A stretch of DNA of 9,413 bases from Dokdonella sp. Lineage in GTDB: Bacteria > Pseudomonadota > Gammaproteobacteria > Xanthomonadales > Rhodanobacteraceae. Under the pieces are notes generated by a model. That model made no database searches. It had not been told where the DNA came from and saw only the letters and a program-made list of their open reading frames with translations. Below are positions 7,484 through 9,413 of the stretch, one piece after another; position 1 is the stretch's first letter; each line of letters opens with the position of its first letter. The DNA lies in NCBI GenBank assembly GCA_030150315.1, contig JASLGB010000304.1:1-9413 (forward strand). The letters run 5' to 3'. A program made the position numbers and the translations under genes.

Positions 7484-7489
7484 AGTATA
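7484..7489 (-). promoter_or_regulatory. Possible promoter (-10) of the exported beta-helix gene
   Basis: The minus strand reads TATACT, the same hexamer as before frr, 32 bases upstream of the ATG at 7451. This would leave a leader of about 25 bases. No clear -35 hexamer is found at the right distance and there is no TGn extension, so the call is weak. It is supported by its place just after the strong hairpin that follows pyrH, which suggests a transcription unit boundary. Confidence 0.35.
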
Positions 7490-7510
7490 GGCCTCGTCTT
7501 TGCAGGTCGT

Positions 7511-7557
7511 CGCGACGCCGGCGCGGCACCGGATCAGGCGGCGCCGCGCGCGTCGCG
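7511..7557 (-). other. Strong GC-rich stem-loop just after pyrH
   Basis: Bases 7511-7518 (CGCGACGC) pair with 7550-7557 (GCGTCGCG), and 7521-7527 (GCGCGGC) pair with 7543-7549 (GCCGCGC). This gives 15 perfect base pairs interrupted only by a 2-base bulge at 7519-7520. Three more pairs can form inside the loop (7529-7531 with 7539-7541), leaving a 7-base apex. On the minus strand it begins 22 bases after the pyrH stop. No T-rich tract follows, so it is not a textbook intrinsic terminator. It could still act as a 3' end stabiliser, a processing site or a pause/termination element helped by Rho. Confidence 0.6.
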
Positions 7558-7579
7558 GGTGGTGGCCGGAGTGCCGGAT

Positions 7580-8305
7580 TCAGCGCTGGCTGGTCACCAG
7601 TGTGCCGATCGGTTCGCCGCGCACGATGCGCATCAGCTCGCCTTCGCGCGACAGGTCGTAGATGCGCAGCGGAATCTCGTGGTCGCGGCACAGGGCGATC
7701 GCGCTGGTGTCCATGACCTGAAGGTTGCGCTGGATGACCTCGTCATAGGTCAGTTTGTCGTAGCGCGTCGCGGTCGGGTCCTTGGCCGGGTCGGCGGTAT
7801 AAACGCCATCGACCTTGGTTGCCTTCAGCAGCAGCGTCGCGCCGATCTCGATCGCGCGCAGCGCGGCGGCGGAGTCGGTGGTGAAGAACGGGTTGCCGGT
7901 GCCGGCGGCGAACAGCGTGACGCGCCCCTTTTCCAGATGGCGGATTGCGCGGCGGCGGATGAAGTCTTCGCAGACCTCGTTGATCTTGATCGCGGACATC
8001 GTGCGGGCCGAACCGCCGGCCTGTTCGATTGCGTCCTGCATGGCCAGCGCGTTGATCACGGTGGCCAGCATGCCCATGTGGTCGCCGGTCACCCGATCCA
8101 TTCCGGAAGCGGCCAGTCCGGCGCCACGGAAGATGTTGCCGCCGCCGATGACGACGCCGACCTGAACGCCGAGGCGTTGCACTTCGATGATTTCGCGGGC
8201 GAGGCGGCTGAGGACGTTGGGGTCGATGCCGTAGTCGGCTTCCCCCATCAGCGCCTCGCCGGACAGTTTGAGCAGGATGCGGCGGTACGTCGGGGCGGGA
8301 GACAT
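7580..8305 (-). CDS. pyrH: UMP kinase (uridylate kinase)
   Basis: PyrH phosphorylates UMP to UDP with ATP, feeding UTP, CTP and UDP-sugar synthesis; it is a hexameric cytoplasmic enzyme of the amino-acid-kinase fold and is essential. The 241 residues equal the usual bacterial length. KLSGE (13-17) and GGGNIFRG (54-61) bind phosphates, GDHMGMLAT (74-82) lies by the UMP site and GTP-effector region, GTGNPFFTTD (135-144) is the nucleotide-binding block, and KVDGVYTADP (164-173) is the family hallmark. The ATG at 8305 starts just before RRILLKLSG; GAGG lies about ten bases upstream. It is normally between tsf and frr. Here a DegV-family gene is upstream and an exported beta-helix gene downstream, with a strong hairpin after the stop. 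Confidence 0.98.
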   Translation of the reverse strand: MSPAPTYRRILLKLSGEALMGEADYGIDPNVLSRLAREIIEVQRLGVQVGVVIGGGNIFRGAGLAASGMDRVTGDHMGMLATVINALAMQDAIEQAGGSARTMSAIKINEVCEDFIRRRAIRHLEKGRVTLFAAGTGNPFFTTDSAAALRAIEIGATLLLKATKVDGVYTADPAKDPTATRYDKLTYDEVIQRNLQVMDTSAIALCRDHEIPLRIYDLSREGELMRIVRGEPIGTLVTSQR

Positions 8306-8336
8306 GCGGCAAAACCTCGTGCGGGCAAACCGCGCA

Positions 8337-8342
8337 ATTCTA
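8337..8342 (-). promoter_or_regulatory. Possible pyrH promoter (-10)
   Basis: The minus strand reads TAGAAT, one mismatch from the -10 consensus, 31 bases upstream of the pyrH ATG. The predicted leader is about 24 bases. The -35 region would fall in the hairpin at 8350-8374 and shows no good match to TTGACA. Its presence would explain how pyrH is expressed without the usual rpsB-tsf genes ahead of it. Evidence is limited to the hexamer and its position. Confidence 0.35.
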
Positions 8343-8349
8343 CCCGAGG

Positions 8350-8374
8350 CGGAGGGCCTGGCGGCATACCTCCG
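8350..8374 (-). other. Hairpin between the DegV-family gene and pyrH
   Basis: CGGAGG (8350-8355) pairs with CCTCCG (8369-8374), and GCC (8356-8358) with GGC (8363-8365), with a 3-base bulge at 8366-8368 and a 4-base loop. It lies 28 bases after the DegV-family stop on the minus strand and has no T tract. It may be a weak terminator for that gene, or only a GC-rich chance structure; it overlaps the expected -35 region of the possible pyrH promoter. Confidence 0.35.
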
Positions 8375-8402
8375 TTACCGTTGCGTGACGCTGTGCCGCA
8401 GG

Positions 8403-9413
8403 TCAGAAGCCGGAAATTTCGTGCGGCGGTCCGGCAAACGCGACGGCCACGCCGCGCGGCCCGACCGTGACGCAGCCGGTGATGCTCATCATCGACTCGT
8501 GCAGCCGGATCTGCTTCGCCTCGCACAGGTCGGCCAGTTGCAGATAGCCGGGCAGGCGACGCAGTTCTTCCAGATCGCCGCCGTAGCTGATGTTGACGTG
8601 CGGTATCAGCAGGCCGGCGTGGATGCGGTCGCCAACGAAGCGGAACAGCTTGCGCAGGGTTTCCTCGCGCCCGCGCGACTTGGCCACCGGCTCGGTCGCG
8701 CCCATGTGCGCGCGCACGACCGGCTTGATGTCGAGCGTGCTGCCGAGCAGGGCGCTGACCAGACCGACGCTGCGGTCGCCGCGCTTCTTCGCGCGCGTGC
8801 GCAGGAAATGCAGGTCGTCGGGGACGAAGTAGCCCCAGGTGGATTCGATGATCTTGAACAGCTGCGGCATGATTTCCGCCGGGCACATGCCGCGTTCGAT
8901 CATGTCGGCCAGGTCCAGCGCGGCGATGCCCTGACCGGAAAACAGGTTCTTGGTGTCGATCACGCGCAGCATGAACGGGCGCGTGAGGCCCGCGGCCTTG
9001 CGCACCTCGCGGCTGTCGCGCAGCACATCGACGCTGGCGCGCATGGCGTTGTCGTAGATGGCGCTGCGCTTGGAGGTGATGGTCAGGCAGTAGATGCTGT
9101 CGTAGTCCAGCACCAGCCGTTCCAGGAACAGCGCACGGATTTCCTCGGCGGAGTACGGCCGCGTTTCGGCACCGGCGCCACGCGAGCCAAGATCATCGGA
9201 AAAAAAGCGCCACGTCGTTTGCGGGCTGTGGTTGTCGGTGTATTCGTGCGAGCCGATCTTCACGTTGATCGGCAACACGATCACGCCCGGCTGATCGTAG
9301 AAATCGGGTGGGAGATCGCAGCTGGCATCCAGCACGATGGCGGTGCGCGCCGTGGCGAGCACATGGCGCGGCGGAACGACATGCAGTCGGTTGCGTGGCT
9401 CGATGAAGGCCAT
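8403..9413 (-). CDS. DegV-family (fatty-acid-binding fold) protein
   Basis: DegV/FakB-type proteins bind a fatty acid in a two-domain fold; in Firmicutes FakB presents it to the kinase FakA, but the role in Gram-negatives is unclear. The 336 residues are longer than the common 280-300. The N-terminal domain shows AIVLDASCDLP (25-35), VLPINVKIG (46-54) and EYTD (57-60), a TRPYSAEE segment (84-91) in place of the usual SQPSPxxF, and LTITSKRSAIYDNA (110-123) in place of the typical TISSxLSGTYxSA. VIDTKNLFSGQG (151-162) and GYFVPDDLHFLR (194-205) are strong matches, and VGPRGVAVAF (317-326) fits the C-terminal strand. The ATG is at the last bases of the window, so an upstream start cannot be excluded. 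No FakA-like (DAK domain) gene is in the window. It precedes pyrH by 97 bases on the same strand. Confidence 0.85.
   Translation of the reverse strand: MAFIEPRNRLHVVPPRHVLATARTAIVLDASCDLPPDFYDQPGVIVLPINVKIGSHEYTDNHSPQTTWRFFSDDLGSRGAGAETRPYSAEEIRALFLERLVLDYDSIYCLTITSKRSAIYDNAMRASVDVLRDSREVRKAAGLTRPFMLRVIDTKNLFSGQGIAALDLADMIERGMCPAEIMPQLFKIIESTWGYFVPDDLHFLRTRAKKRGDRSVGLVSALLGSTLDIKPVVRAHMGATEPVAKSRGREETLRKLFRFVGDRIHAGLLIPHVNISYGGDLEELRRLPGYLQLADLCEAKQIRLHESMMSITGCVTVGPRGVAVAFAGPPHEISGF

Noticed and set aside
6072..7490. A 472-codon plus-strand open frame opposite the exported beta-helix gene
   Set aside because: Its translation is low-complexity A/G/R/V/D without recognisable motifs and has no signal sequence, whereas the minus strand has a signal peptide, rung repeats and a known C-terminal pattern.
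7452..7691. An N-terminal extension of the exported protein into the pyrH coding region
   Set aside because: The added 80 residues are arginine/proline-rich, would overlap pyrH by over 100 bases in another frame, and would bury the signal peptide.

Overview
This window is a GC-rich stretch of a bacterial chromosome in which every gene I can support lies on the minus strand, so the reading order runs from high to low coordinates. It is the conserved housekeeping and envelope cluster pyrH, frr, uppS, cdsA, dxr, rseP, bamA, headed here by a DegV-family gene. The order uppS-cdsA-dxr (not dxr-uppS-cdsA as in E. coli) is the arrangement known from Pseudomonas and Xanthomonas relatives. Together with the high GC content and a secreted protein ending in an IFxxGF-type tail, this suggests a gammaproteobacterium of the Xanthomonadales (Lysobacterales), possibly the Rhodanobacteraceae. 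The taxonomic placement is inference; no rRNA or other marker of lineage is present.

Layout in the direction of transcription: a DegV-family lipid-binding protein (9413-8403); a 97-base gap with a hairpin and a possible promoter; pyrH, UMP kinase (8305-7580); a 128-base gap with a very strong GC hairpin and a TATACT -10 element; a secreted right-handed beta-helix protein with a choice-of-anchor Q type C-terminus (7451-5901); a 90-base gap with an extended -10 element; frr, ribosome recycling factor (5810-5253); uppS (5160-4420); cdsA (4415-3588); dxr (3591-2419, 4-base overlap with cdsA); rseP (2394-1036); and bamA (953 to the window edge, cut after four codon-complete POTRA regions and before the barrel). 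No gene-free stretch exceeds 130 bases. I see no tRNA, rRNA, CRISPR, insertion sequence or attachment site.

The core genes serve linked jobs. PyrH makes UDP for nucleic acid and sugar-nucleotide synthesis. Frr recycles ribosomes. Dxr supplies isoprenoid precursors, from which UppS makes the undecaprenyl carrier for peptidoglycan and surface glycans. CdsA makes CDP-diacylglycerol for phospholipids. RseP is the site-2 protease of the envelope stress response, and BamA inserts outer-membrane proteins. Key catalytic residues are present in each complete core enzyme, so nothing looks degenerate.

The unusual part is the region between the two hairpins. The normally adjacent pair pyrH-frr is split by an exported beta-helix protein that appears to carry its own promoter, and a DegV-family gene sits upstream of pyrH where rpsB-tsf usually lies. 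I see no evidence for a wholly new multi-gene system; the best candidates for a second look are this accessory insertion, the hairpin after pyrH, and the short C-terminal tail of the exported protein.
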